Positions 18,203-26,628 are shown, numbered from the stretch's first letter. The stretch is 64,000 nt of DNA from Brasilonema sennae CENA114 (GCF_006968745.1 NZ_CP030118.1:4957943-5021942), one strand, 5' to 3'. The notes: generated from the letters alone by a model not told the origin. Made by a program: numbers and translations.

Positions 18203-18948
18203 TGTTTAGGATGATGTCGAACGGACGTGTGCCTAATAAACCAGTTAAGCAGCGTCCAAGCGAAAGCCACGAGCCTGTATCTGCAGAACGTGGTCGAAAA
18301 CTCATCCTTGAGCATCGCGCATGGGATGGTATGCGCGTTTTGGGTCATCTGGATTTAAGTGGGGCGTCGGCTCTTTACAATCTACCTGAAAATCTCACCT
18401 GTGAAAGTCTAGATATTAGAGACTGTGTGAACCTCACGATCCTTCCCAAAGGTCTCCACGTCACTTATTGGATCGAGTTGGCTGGAAGCGGGATTACCAG
18501 TTTGCCTGCGGGGCATGGTTTCGTTTTGCGCTGGCGAGGCGTGCAGGTGAGCGATAGCATTGCCTTTGAATCGCAGTCTATAACGGGGCAGGATATCCTG
18601 AATGTAGAAAATGTTGAGTTGCGTCGCGTGCTCATTGAGCGTCTGGGATACGAAACATTTTTGCAGCAAGTGGGAGGGTTAGTCCGCGATCGCGATAGAG
18701 ACGCTGGTGGAGAACGTCAACTTGTCTACATTCCTTTTGAGGATGACGAACCACTTATGGTCTTGAAAGTCACTTGTCCATCCACAGGACACACTCATAT
18801 CCTACGCGTTCCCCCTTACATGCCAGGGCTGTTTCATTCAATAAGGAGGGAGGATTTGTCAATACGTAGCGCGATGATTTTTGGGACAGAAGTGATAGAA
18901 AACCTACATTTTGATCCAAAAAATTCAATTATTCTCCAGAAAAATTAG
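18202..18948 (+). CDS. DUF6745-like protein with a transposon-derived C-terminal tail
   Basis: 248 residues. The body (about 1-207) has leucine-rich stretches of the form LTILPKGLHV...GITSLPAG and ends LKVTCPSTGHTHILRVPPYM, resembling the DUF6745-type cyanobacterial family. The last ~40 residues (from PGLFHS to IILQKN) are encoded by the MITE at 18824-19008. They are nearly identical to the tail of the unrelated protein at 41132. Beyond the element and one copy of the 11-bp target duplication, the original frame resumes at 19020 with RSCHQAAAWIAGFDNPDE... and stops at 19094-19096. The native protein was thus about 233 residues. Whether the tailed form still works is unknown. Confidence 0.85.
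   Translation: MFRMMSNGRVPNKPVKQRPSESHEPVSAERGRKLILEHRAWDGMRVLGHLDLSGASALYNLPENLTCESLDIRDCVNLTILPKGLHVTYWIELAGSGITSLPAGHGFVLRWRGVQVSDSIAFESQSITGQDILNVENVELRRVLIERLGYETFLQQVGGLVRDRDRDAGGERQLVYIPFEDDEPLMVLKVTCPSTGHTHILRVPPYMPGLFHSIRREDLSIRSAMIFGTEVIENLHFDPKNSIILQKN
18813..18823. repeat. 11-bp target-site duplication, left copy
   Basis: CCCTTACATGC, repeated exactly at 19009-19019 on the other side of the MITE. Confidence 0.92.
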
Positions 18949-19008
18949 AGCAATTGCGCTTCACAAAGCCTTGACATTATGAGCCTTTGAGGGAATGAAA
19001 CAGCCCTG
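18824..19008. mobile_element. 185-bp MITE, copy 1, in the 3' end of a gene
   Basis: Terminal inverted repeats CAGGGCTGTTTCATTC / GAATGAAACAGCCCTG, flanked by perfect 11-bp direct repeats. By eye there are 5 differences in 185 bases against copy 2 (41072-41256, opposite strand). No transposase is encoded. An 11-bp duplication fits IS4-superfamily transposases such as the IS231 group (family knowledge, inferred). One frame is open for about 40 codons and contains AAGGAGG six bases before an in-frame TTG, so the element may also encode a 30-residue peptide. Confidence 0.92.
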
Positions 19009-19019
19009 CCCTTACATGC

Positions 19020-19096
19020 GGAGTTGTCATCAAGCAGCCGCCTGGATTGCAGGCTTTGACAACCCAGATGAGTATAATCCTTTGATTGAGGCGTAA
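19020..19096 (+). pseudogene. displaced native C-terminus of the DUF6745-like protein
   Basis: In frame with the target duplication (PYM), this stretch reads RSCHQAAAWIAGFDNPDE, a few more residues, then TAA. It is the end the gene had before the MITE insertion and is now untranslated. Confidence 0.85.
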
Positions 19097-19149
19097 ATTC
19101 GTAATTCGTAATTAATGACGGAATTACGTTGAAAAGCGTAAATCCTAAA

Positions 19150-19265
19150 TAGGACTTACGCAAAAACTCTTTTAAACCCTCTTAACTTCGTGTTCTTTGC
19201 GTCCTACCCTGCGGGAAGCCGCTCTGCGTCTATGCGGTTTTTTTTCATTTTTTTGCGTAAGTCCT
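19150..19265. mobile_element. MITE-like element with AGGACTTACGC ends
   Basis: Inverted ends AGGACTTACGCAAAA / TTTTGCGTAAGTCCT. An extra inverted partial end (GCGTAAATCCT) lies just outside at 19136-19146. It is related to the element at 15900-16037. No coding capacity. Confidence 0.65.
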
Positions 19266-19311
19266 GCTGAAAAAGAAAAACCGTGAATCAATTCCACTTA
19301 CACCCCTACAA

Positions 19312-19425
19312 CGCCAGGTGCTACCCTGCGGGAAGCCGCCAAGGGCGTCTACAAGTCGGGAAACCCGGACGCCAGATACCTACGGAGGGAGACCCTCCTG
19401 CAGTACTGGCTCCCCAACGCACTGG
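19312..19425. repeat. dispersed repeat cluster including the 69-bp family
   Basis: Contains the GCTACCCTGCGGGAAGCCGCC block followed by the 69-bp unit (19350-19418) found in frame inside the gene at 5072. It sits after the VWA gene stop, so it may influence transcript ends. Confidence 0.75.
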
Positions 19426-19447
19426 CTCCCCTTACACCCTTACACCC

Positions 19448-21295
19448 CTAATTTGTAATGGTAGGTTGCACAAATCGCTTAATTTCACCACACGCAATAT
19501 AAGATTTGCCATCAGGTGCTGTTTTGATTTCATCAACAACGTAAAGCATTCCTTCCTCGCGAACGGAGCGGGGAAAACGCATGTTCCAATCCGGTTCATA
19601 TCCATCAGAAACCACTCTAGCACGTAGCTTGCTGCCATCTTTGACACACTGAACTAGAATGCCGTCCTTCGTAGTGTCAGTTGTGGGGAGGTCGGCAGCA
19701 CTGGCAGGACCTTTGGAAGCTTTGCCTGTGCTAGCTGACCTCGATTGCCTATGGGCAACGAAGATATCTGCTTCACCAGGTTGAGCAAAACGGGTGATGT
19801 TGCCGTTTACACGGTAGAAACTGCTATCGCTTGAGAGTTCTAGTTTTTCAACGACATAGCGTGCTCCTTCGGCACGAATTGATCGGGGAAACTGGACGTT
19901 TTTGGTTGAATCATAACCCTCGGACATCACTTTTACTCGCAGCTTACCCCCTTCACGAACGCAGTACAGTTCCACACCAGAACCGACTTCATTCACAACT
20001 GGCATCGCGTACACTTCATCGCCAGCAGTGACACCGCGACCGACCAAGTCGCTGCGATTGCGCGTCATTGTCTGGTAAGTCTGATCCAGCAGTTCTTTAC
20101 GTCCGGCATTGCCTAGAGCTTTTTGGGCGATCCGACCGGCGAAATACTCCAGCTGATCTATCTCTTCAGCAATTTCAAAATTCTCGTTCAATCCTTTATC
20201 CCGCAAATCTTGCACAAGTGCACGCAGGATTTGCTCAGCTTCCTCATGTCTGCCATGTTCAGCTAGATCGAGGGCAGTTTCTTTGGCTTTAGCAATGGTG
20301 AGGCGGCTCAGTTCAAGGATGATACGGCTCGTAGAGGCAAGAGCTGCTTCCTCAACGGTGCCAACTTTGGCAATGATATCTGCTATGCCTGACACGCTTT
20401 GAATCAAGTCGTCTTGAACAACATCAGCGCTGTAATGCAGCTTCATCACAGGTAACTCACCAATTTGAGCAGAGGAGATTACCAGACTCAACCCCAGAAG
20501 TTTGTCTTCACCTTCATAAAGTTCCCCCAACGTAATCACAGCAAGACCCGCCTCATTCTGGCTGACTTTCGCAAAACTTAAAGTATCAACGAGGCTGACA
20601 CCATCAGCCAACTCAAGCGTCACCTTGAGGTTCTGTCCCACTACTGCCCTCAGAGAATCTAGCTCAATGCTAAACACTTCTGTTGCTTCGTCAATACTCT
20701 GAATGAAGTAGAAGTTGCCGTTGCCAGGCCTTGCCATACCAATTAGGAGGTCTTCATTGAAACCCTCATCAAAACCCAAGGTAGTTGTGGTGATGCCTTG
20801 TTCAGCTTTTTGCCCTGATGTGGCTGTGAGTACCTTAGGGTCTTGAATGCCCATATTGGCGTGACCATCGGTAAGCAGGAGAACACGGTTGATTTTTTGC
20901 GGATCAAGTTGCTTCTTCACATGTTCGCAGCCTTTGAGCCATCCGCCGGATAAGTTGGTAATACCACCGGCTCTCACCTTGCGTATGGAATTTTTCAGCG
21001 CGGCTTTGTCAGTCACAGGCTGGGGTGGCACAACACTGTCCACTTCATCGTCGTAAACAACCACTGAAAGAATGTCGTTTGGCTCAAGTTGATCCACCAC
21101 AGATTCAGCAGCTTTGAGTGCATGATGCAAGGGACCACCTGCCATAGAACCTGAGCGATCAATGACAAGAGAAAGGTTAAGGTTACGTCGGGGAGATTCA
21201 GCTATGTCAGCACGAAAACGCAGCAGAATATTAGTCTTTAATGAAGAACCTGCAGGTAGAATAGCTTGGTCAAAGTCGTAACTTGTCTTGATCAT
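19448..21295 (-). CDS. von Willebrand factor A domain protein with duplicated C-terminal module
   Basis: 615 residues from the ATG at 21295, which has GGAGGG nine bases upstream. The N-terminal ~40 residues resemble the lead-in of VIT/VWA proteins. The VWA domain holds a complete metal site: DRSGS (DxSxS), a Thr in GGITNLSGG, and TDGHAN. A helical region follows. The C-terminus carries two copies of a ~65-residue module (CVREGGKLRVKVMSEGYD... and CVKDGSKLRARVVSDGYE...), each ending in an (I)xRF(A/V)QP motif. There is no signal peptide, so it is cytosolic. VWA proteins mediate metal-dependent protein binding, often with AAA ATPases; no such partner is adjacent. Confidence 0.88.
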   Translation of the reverse strand: MIKTSYDFDQAILPAGSSLKTNILLRFRADIAESPRRNLNLSLVIDRSGSMAGGPLHHALKAAESVVDQLEPNDILSVVVYDDEVDSVVPPQPVTDKAALKNSIRKVRAGGITNLSGGWLKGCEHVKKQLDPQKINRVLLLTDGHANMGIQDPKVLTATSGQKAEQGITTTTLGFDEGFNEDLLIGMARPGNGNFYFIQSIDEATEVFSIELDSLRAVVGQNLKVTLELADGVSLVDTLSFAKVSQNEAGLAVITLGELYEGEDKLLGLSLVISSAQIGELPVMKLHYSADVVQDDLIQSVSGIADIIAKVGTVEEAALASTSRIILELSRLTIAKAKETALDLAEHGRHEEAEQILRALVQDLRDKGLNENFEIAEEIDQLEYFAGRIAQKALGNAGRKELLDQTYQTMTRNRSDLVGRGVTAGDEVYAMPVVNEVGSGVELYCVREGGKLRVKVMSEGYDSTKNVQFPRSIRAEGARYVVEKLELSSDSSFYRVNGNITRFAQPGEADIFVAHRQSRSASTGKASKGPASAADLPTTDTTKDGILVQCVKDGSKLRARVVSDGYEPDWNMRFPRSVREEGMLYVVDEIKTAPDGKSYIACGEIKRFVQPTITN

Positions 21296-21409
21296 TTTGT
21301 ATATCCCTCCAAGTTGTCTGTGCTCAGCCACAAGCCCTATGATGCTGGAAAAATCAGTGCTCTCTCTATTTTACTCCCAAATCAGTGTGTCCAGTGTGAG
21401 GAGGGGCGG

Positions 21410-21628
21410 TTAAAGTAAACTTTTATAGCTTTTTGCTCTGACAGATTTCACTACCAATTGATATCTGACTGGACTTTGGACATTCTCGCCATTGTAGCCA
21501 GTTAAGAAAGTGCGGTTTGGTGGATCAAACGCAATGACCTTGTCGCTTTCAGTTGGTGATACTTCACTGTATTCAGGGAAACAACTAAACCATTTACCAC
21601 AACGGTAATCTATCTTGTGTAGTGAGTT
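21410..21628 (-). pseudogene. 5'-truncated protein fragment of unknown family
   Basis: 72 codons open after an upstream stop with no usable start codon. They read ...IDYRCGKWFSCFPEYSE... through VIAFDPPNRTFLTGYNG... to SYKSLL, then TAA. The composition is protein-like and there is no overlap with any gene. I read it as the surviving C-terminus of a lost gene between the VWA and carotenoid protein genes. Confidence 0.4.
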
Positions 21629-21753
21629 TTATTCCTACCCTAAGTAGGGTTATCTATCTTTATTTATTAGTTAACTTGTGTAAAGTTACTAAGAGCAAAT
21701 TTTCTTAGTCACTCAGGAAATTGAGAATAACTTTAACTTGCTTGGAGTTTTTT

Positions 21754-22203
21754 ATGACCTACACAGTTGACGAAAGCATAAAACCAGCTCTGGAAGCTTT
21801 TCAACGCTTTGATGTGGATACTCAACTAGCCCTACTTTGGTTCGGTTACCTGGATATGAAAGACCAACTAAACCCAGCACCACCTCAAAGCGTAGAAGTA
21901 CCAGCTAAGGCACTGTTTGACGGAATCCAGAGTTTGTCTAAGGAAGAACAACTGCAAGCACAACGCGACCTTATTAAAGGTGCAGCTACCGATAGCAGTA
22001 GTGGTTATGACTCTCTAAGTCCCAATGCCAAATTAGATGTTTGGCTGATGCTGGCACAAGGAATGGAGAACGGAACCATCATAGGAATGCCGTCTGACTA
22101 TCAACTACCTGCTGAAACGGACAAATTTACAGCAGATATTCAAAAGCTAGACTTTGAGCAGCGGATTAATTTCATGCTGAGTGCAGTGCAAAAAATGGGT
22201 TAG
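21754..22203 (+). CDS. helical carotenoid protein (OCP N-terminal domain homologue)
   Basis: 149 residues from the ATG at 21754 (MTYTVDES), preceded by GGAG at 9 bases; the open frame extends to a TTG at 21721 but the family starts here. The sequence matches the all-helical carotenoid-binding domain of the orange carotenoid protein alone, without the C-terminal sensor domain. Y32 (FGYLDM) and W97 (DVWLML) correspond to the OCP residues that contact the carotenoid ring. Such proteins bind a keto-carotenoid and quench singlet oxygen or phycobilisome excitation. No C-terminal-domain homologue lies nearby, so any partner must be elsewhere. Confidence 0.93.
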   Translation: MTYTVDESIKPALEAFQRFDVDTQLALLWFGYLDMKDQLNPAPPQSVEVPAKALFDGIQSLSKEEQLQAQRDLIKGAATDSSSGYDSLSPNAKLDVWLMLAQGMENGTIIGMPSDYQLPAETDKFTADIQKLDFEQRINFMLSAVQKMG

Positions 22204-22303
22204 CTCATAGCATTTCTGAATAAAGATGCACAAGTCTAATCTGCATAGGAATTCAGGCTAGACTTGTAGCATTCGCCGACAAAGTAAGACATGGTGCGGA
22301 GCC

Positions 22304-22372
22304 TCAATGCTTCATCAATGCTGTGCGCTTGTTGATTGTGAGTTTTAGTTCTGTCTTGAAACCTAACAGCAC
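22304..22372 (-). pseudogene. N-terminal relic of an IS605-type TnpB
   Basis: GTG start with AAGGAGG upstream, reading VLLGFKTELKLTINKRTALM-KH then a stop. This matches the opening of TnpB proteins (xxxKTELKLxxxQRTxLxKH). Only about 22 codons survive. The rest of the 256-base gap shows no structure I can name. Confidence 0.55.
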
Positions 22373-22459
22373 CTTTGCGTTACCTCCTTAAGTACTTGAG
22401 CCATAAAGGCGCGCTGAAAATAACGCTGCAAGCGATCGCTTAACAAGCGTGCTATTCGA

Positions 22460-24094
22460 TTAATGACCCATAGGAGCCTTCGCACCTGCACCCCCTTTAC
22501 CCAAGAACATCAGCAATACTAAGGAACAGAGGAACACAATGCCGACAAAATGAAAGATATCTGCATAGGATAAAATTGCTGCTTGCGTGCTGACCAATTG
22601 TTTCAGGCTTGCAAACGCCTGTTGTTGAGCCGTTGTCGCATCTGAGCCTCGGCTCTGAAAAACGCCAGTCAACGCATTAAGGCGTTGCTGAGTTTCTAAA
22701 TCGTAAGGAGTTAACTTTGCCAGCAGTACTGCTGAGTGGAAAGCTTGCCGTTGCTCCAACATGGTTGTCAAGATTGCAATCCCAATACTGCCACCTAACT
22801 GACGAGTAAGATTATAAAAGCCGGAACCAGCAGAAACATCCTTCTTGGGCAATGGACCTAAAGTTGCCAAGCTTAATGGCAAAAACATGAGAACCGTCAC
22901 AGCCCCCCGCCAAATTAGAGGCCAGAATAAATCATCGGTACCCGTTTGAGGCGTAATTTTGCTAAGGTTAAACATAACCAGCGCCGAACCAACTGCCCCT
23001 ATACCAATGAGCAGGCGGGCATCCACTTTGCCGGAAATCTTACCCAGCAAAACCATGACAATCGCTGATGCTAACGCACCAGGAGCCAGTAACCATCCGG
23101 TTTGTGTTGCGGAAAATCCCAATACGCTTTGAGTAAATAACGGCACAGCAAACAGCGCACCATAAAGCCCCATGCCCAAAATGCCAGAGTAGACGCTACC
23201 CGCTGCTAATGAACGGTGACGCAATACCCGCAACTGCACCGCAGGTGCTTTTATAGTTAATTCTCGCCAAATAAATAACGCCAGCCCAACGACACCAGTA
23301 ATAGCCAGAGTAGTGATAAAACTCGATTCAAACCAATCGTCTCGTTCGCCTTCTTCTAAAACGGTCTGCAAGCTACCGACTGCGATCGCCAATAGCCCAA
23401 TTCCCCACCAATCAACGGGTTGTTGAGTTTGCTGACTTTTTGGAGGATCGGGGCGCAAAAAGAATATCGACATTGCCACTGCTACAAGACCAATCGGCAG
23501 GTTAATGAAGAAAATCCACTCCCAGCCCAAATTATCAGTAAGAAAGCCTCCTAAGGTCGGACCAATCGCCGGTCCAGATATCACCCCAACTCCAAACACC
23601 GATTGGGCAACACCTTGCTCCGCAGGTGGAAACGTTTCAAATAAGATGGCTTGCGCTTTGGCAAGTAGTCCACCGCCAAATAATCCCTGAACAATGCGAG
23701 CAATGATTAAAATGGGCAGATTGGGAGAAAGGCCACACACCACTGAGGCGAATGTGAATCCTATCATTGAAAAGACAAAGTAGTTTTTTTTACCAAAGAC
23801 ATCTCCTAACCAGGCAGAGAGTGGAATCAGAATAACGTTGGCGATCGCATAGCCACTCACCACCCAACCGACTTCACTCACGGTTGCCCCCAATGTGGCT
23901 TGAATATCAGTCAGGGCAACGTTAACAATACTGGTATCAATAACTTCCAAAATTGCGCCTAACGATGCCGTCAGTGCGATCGCCCACTTCAGTGGTCCTT
24001 GCACATAACCTGCGGAATTATAAGCAGAACCTTTCGAGTTTTTTGAACCAGTCGCTTGCTTTGAACGAGATGAAGAATCATCGGTTATAGCCAT
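22460..24094 (-). CDS. MFS multidrug exporter, DHA2 (EmrB/QacA) family
   Basis: 544 residues with 14 predicted membrane segments. Motif A is seen as WLGDVFGKK after the second segment, motif C as GVISGPAIGPTLGG in the fifth, and the usual D-T (IDTSIVNVAL) in the first. It exports drugs or other amphipathic compounds by proton antiport. It is the last gene of a TetR-HlyD-MFS run on this strand, 38 bases after the HlyD gene. With HlyD it would form an EmrAB-type inner membrane plus periplasmic adaptor unit, probably using a TolC-like outer channel encoded elsewhere. Confidence 0.93.
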   Translation of the reverse strand: MAITDDSSSRSKQATGSKNSKGSAYNSAGYVQGPLKWAIALTASLGAILEVIDTSIVNVALTDIQATLGATVSEVGWVVSGYAIANVILIPLSAWLGDVFGKKNYFVFSMIGFTFASVVCGLSPNLPILIIARIVQGLFGGGLLAKAQAILFETFPPAEQGVAQSVFGVGVISGPAIGPTLGGFLTDNLGWEWIFFINLPIGLVAVAMSIFFLRPDPPKSQQTQQPVDWWGIGLLAIAVGSLQTVLEEGERDDWFESSFITTLAITGVVGLALFIWRELTIKAPAVQLRVLRHRSLAAGSVYSGILGMGLYGALFAVPLFTQSVLGFSATQTGWLLAPGALASAIVMVLLGKISGKVDARLLIGIGAVGSALVMFNLSKITPQTGTDDLFWPLIWRGAVTVLMFLPLSLATLGPLPKKDVSAGSGFYNLTRQLGGSIGIAILTTMLEQRQAFHSAVLLAKLTPYDLETQQRLNALTGVFQSRGSDATTAQQQAFASLKQLVSTQAAILSYADIFHFVGIVFLCSLVLLMFLGKGGAGAKAPMGH

Positions 24095-24132
24095 TGTTGA
24101 TAGAAAGTTAATATAAACTGAAGGCTGAGTGA

Positions 24133-25605
24133 TTAATATCTAGCGTTTGTGGACCTGTTTTTTGCAACAGAGGTCGTATCCACTATGACTGTGACGTTCA
24201 ATCCAGGTCTGAGTTTGTGTTCTGGATCAGTATTCGAGTCAAACACTAAACGTATCGGAACCCACTGCACGACTTTATTAAAGTTCCCTGTCGCATTGTC
24301 GGGTGGGATGAGGGCAAAGCTAGATCCAGTGGCAGGGCTGATACCTGCGACATGAGCGTGAAACGTTTCTCCAGGATAGGCATCCACTTCAACGTCTGCC
24401 TTTTGCCCAATGTGTACCCGTCCCAGTGCCGTTTCCTTCAAATTCGCCTCTACATAAACCTCATCCGTCTGGAGCGGTACCACCGATAGTAGGGGTTGTG
24501 CAATCTGGACTTTTTGTCCCACCTGAGCCGTCAAACGACCGATATACCCGGTCACTGGAGCGTAAATCCTGGTGTATTCCAGTTGCTGACGTGCCAAGGC
24601 TAGGGTGGCATCAGTTTGTCTCATTTGCGCTTGCGCCGCTTGCAGGTCGTCTTTTTGCACAGTTAGATTTTGCCCAGAGATTTGCGTTTCTTGCACCTGC
24701 CCCTTGGCTTGTTCTACCTGAGCTTGAGCTGTTTGAAGTTGGGCTTGAGCATTTAGGAACTCTGCCTGGGTTTGAGCAACACTTTTTTGTGCAGCTACTA
24801 GCCCTGCTTCAGCATTTTTGTATCCAGCTTGTGCGGTATCAAACTGTTGAGCTGAGATTGCCCCTTCCCGGTAAAGGGCTTGGTAGCGACGAAAATCCGC
24901 CTGGGTTTTGTTAACCTCAGTTTGTGCTTGAGCTACATTCGCCTGATTTGTCTCAATCTTTGCCTGAGCTTGATTAACATTGGCTTGTGCTGCTTTCACA
25001 GCAGATACACTTGCTGCTAGCTTTGCCTGAGCTTGTTGTACCTGCGTGGGATTTGTTTGGCGAGTCACGCTCACAGTATCAGCCGCCTTTTGCAGTTGAG
25101 CTTTGGCGTTTGCCAAATTCGCTTCTGCTTGATGTGCTTGCAGGTTTAAATCCTGATTTTCCAGAACGACTAAGGGCTGTCCTAGTTTCACGCGTTCGCC
25201 CTCCTTGACTAAGACTTGCTGAACCGTTGCAGAAATTCTGGCAGAAACCGGCGACAGGTGTCCATCGATTTGGGCGTTATCGGTGGTGACATGGGTACTT
25301 TCAAACTGCCACCATCGCAATCCGAAGACTCCTGCAACGGCGAAGGCGATCGCACCACCTAGCAGCAGTATCCATTTTCGATGCTTACCAGATTTGTGCT
25401 GCTTATTTTCATCAACAGCTTCATCCTCATCAATGTTTTCCTGTTGCTCGACGACAGTGTTATTAGAAGTAGCCGTATCTTCCTCTATGACTGGCTCTGT
25501 TTTCTGCTCGTTTGGTTTTAATGTTGGTTTTAATGTCGCACCATTGCCATTGTAAGTAACAGGTGGCTCTGGAGTTGAGAGATTAGTTGATTCCCCTTGC
25601 TTCAT
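24133..25605 (-). CDS. HlyD/EmrA-family membrane fusion protein
   Basis: 490 residues. A long acidic, low-complexity cytosolic N-terminus (~75 residues) precedes one membrane segment (WILLLGGAIAFAVAGVFGL). A lipoyl half (THVTTDNAQIDGHLSPVSAR), a very long coiled-coil hairpin rich in Ala/Gln, the second lipoyl half and a beta-barrel follow. The hairpin (about residues 150-335) is long for the family, as in EmrA. It couples the exporter encoded just downstream to the outer membrane. Confidence 0.93.
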   Translation of the reverse strand: MKQGESTNLSTPEPPVTYNGNGATLKPTLKPNEQKTEPVIEEDTATSNNTVVEQQENIDEDEAVDENKQHKSGKHRKWILLLGGAIAFAVAGVFGLRWWQFESTHVTTDNAQIDGHLSPVSARISATVQQVLVKEGERVKLGQPLVVLENQDLNLQAHQAEANLANAKAQLQKAADTVSVTRQTNPTQVQQAQAKLAASVSAVKAAQANVNQAQAKIETNQANVAQAQTEVNKTQADFRRYQALYREGAISAQQFDTAQAGYKNAEAGLVAAQKSVAQTQAEFLNAQAQLQTAQAQVEQAKGQVQETQISGQNLTVQKDDLQAAQAQMRQTDATLALARQQLEYTRIYAPVTGYIGRLTAQVGQKVQIAQPLLSVVPLQTDEVYVEANLKETALGRVHIGQKADVEVDAYPGETFHAHVAGISPATGSSFALIPPDNATGNFNKVVQWVPIRLVFDSNTDPEHKLRPGLNVTVIVDTTSVAKNRSTNARY

Positions 25606-25967
25606 GTTGTTCTCAAGCGATCCGACTACAAAATGACAATTTGATTAAATGTGAAATTTAAGAAGATAACCACCCACGCGCACCTTGGGGTGTCACACTA
25701 CAGATTTTTAGGGAGCGCTTAGCAGGGAACAGGCAACAGAACGACCAATCTACTTGTATTTAGTTTTAACAATGACATATAAAGAACAGAAAACAGAATG
25801 ACGAATTTATCTATGTTTAGTATTAGAAATGACATATTATTTTATAATTCAGAAAAAACGATTGGTGATAGTTGAGGGTACGCGTGGGTCGGATATAAGA
25901 TTTAAGAACGCACGGCAGGTGCTACGTGTTTTCATGTAGTGCAGCACAAACAACGCTCAAATCACGA
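25606..25967. other. spacer with inverted repeats and a degenerate tandem duplication
   Basis: An imperfect inverted repeat (CCACCCACGCGCACC near 25670 against GGGTACGCGTGGGTCGG near 25874) brackets a ~45-bp sequence present twice in tandem. The two copies are at about 25739-25784 and 25794-25839 (ACAGAA...GACATAT). No gene seen. It may be a decayed MITE. Confidence 0.45.
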
Positions 25968-26600
25968 TCAAGTCGAGTGATAGCTTGGATTTGAAACCGA
26001 TGTGCCAATGCTGCGTACAAATAGATCGACACACTCTTCGATGTAGCGATCGCGGCTATAATCCCGTGAAATCGACCAGACATGACGGCGTAACATTCCA
26101 GCCAATAGCATTCCAGTGAATACATCCACTGCAAGGGACAACTCTACATCGGAACGGACAGTTCCACGCTCAATTCCATTGCATAGATACGCAACAAGCT
26201 TTTCACGCAAAGGTTGACTCGATTGTTGGAAGACTTGCAGGGCTTCATCAGGGTGTCGCTGAGCTTCACCAATGAACATCCGAACCAGCGCTTCATGCTC
26301 TCCAAGCATCTGATCATAAAGCTGGGCATAGTGCAGTAAATCGCGCCGCAAATCTTGCGTCCATTCATCTTGGTGGGCAAGTGTTTCTGCTATTAATGCG
26401 GTAACATGTTCAGCAACCGCGCTCAGAAGTTGCTCTTTGCTCTGGAAGTGACGAAATAAAGTAACTTCGTTCACTCCTGCTACTCGTGCAATTTCACGAG
26501 TAGTGGCTCCAAGAACTCCTGCAGCAGAAAAAACTTCAATAGCTGCTTTGAGTAAGCGTTTACGCGTTTTTGCTGCTCCTGGTTTTAAATTACTCATCAT
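25968..26600 (-). CDS. TetR/AcrR-family repressor of the efflux genes
   Basis: 210 residues. The N-terminal helix-turn-helix is canonical (TTREIARVAGVNEVTLFRHF) and the C-terminal ligand domain is TetR-like (TetR_C type, with LLHYAQLYDQML). It is transcribed ahead of the HlyD and MFS genes in the same direction and carries a perfect operator in its own leader. The obvious reading is a self-controlled drug-responsive repressor of the exporter. Two adjacent ATGs start the frame. Confidence 0.92.
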   Translation of the reverse strand: MMSNLKPGAAKTRKRLLKAAIEVFSAAGVLGATTREIARVAGVNEVTLFRHFQSKEQLLSAVAEHVTALIAETLAHQDEWTQDLRRDLLHYAQLYDQMLGEHEALVRMFIGEAQRHPDEALQVFQQSSQPLREKLVAYLCNGIERGTVRSDVELSLAVDVFTGMLLAGMLRRHVWSISRDYSRDRYIEECVDLFVRSIGTSVSNPSYHST

Positions 26601-26608
26601 CCAAAAAC

Positions 26609-26628
26609 ATGTAAGTGCTTACTTACAT
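26609..26628. promoter_or_regulatory. TetR-type operator
   Basis: ATGTAAG-TGCTTA-CTTACAT, a perfect 7-bp inverted repeat with 6-base spacer, 8 bases upstream of the TetR start codon. Size and position are typical for autoregulation by TetR proteins. Confidence 0.82.

Noticed and set aside
18824..18948. Shared C-terminal domain between the DUF6745-like and DUF3237 proteins
   Set aside because: The common ~40 residues are encoded by a MITE with target duplications, so the similarity is not homology of the proteins.
19283..19627. 114-codon + strand open frame
   Set aside because: First half is dispersed repeat; second half is antisense to the VWA gene.
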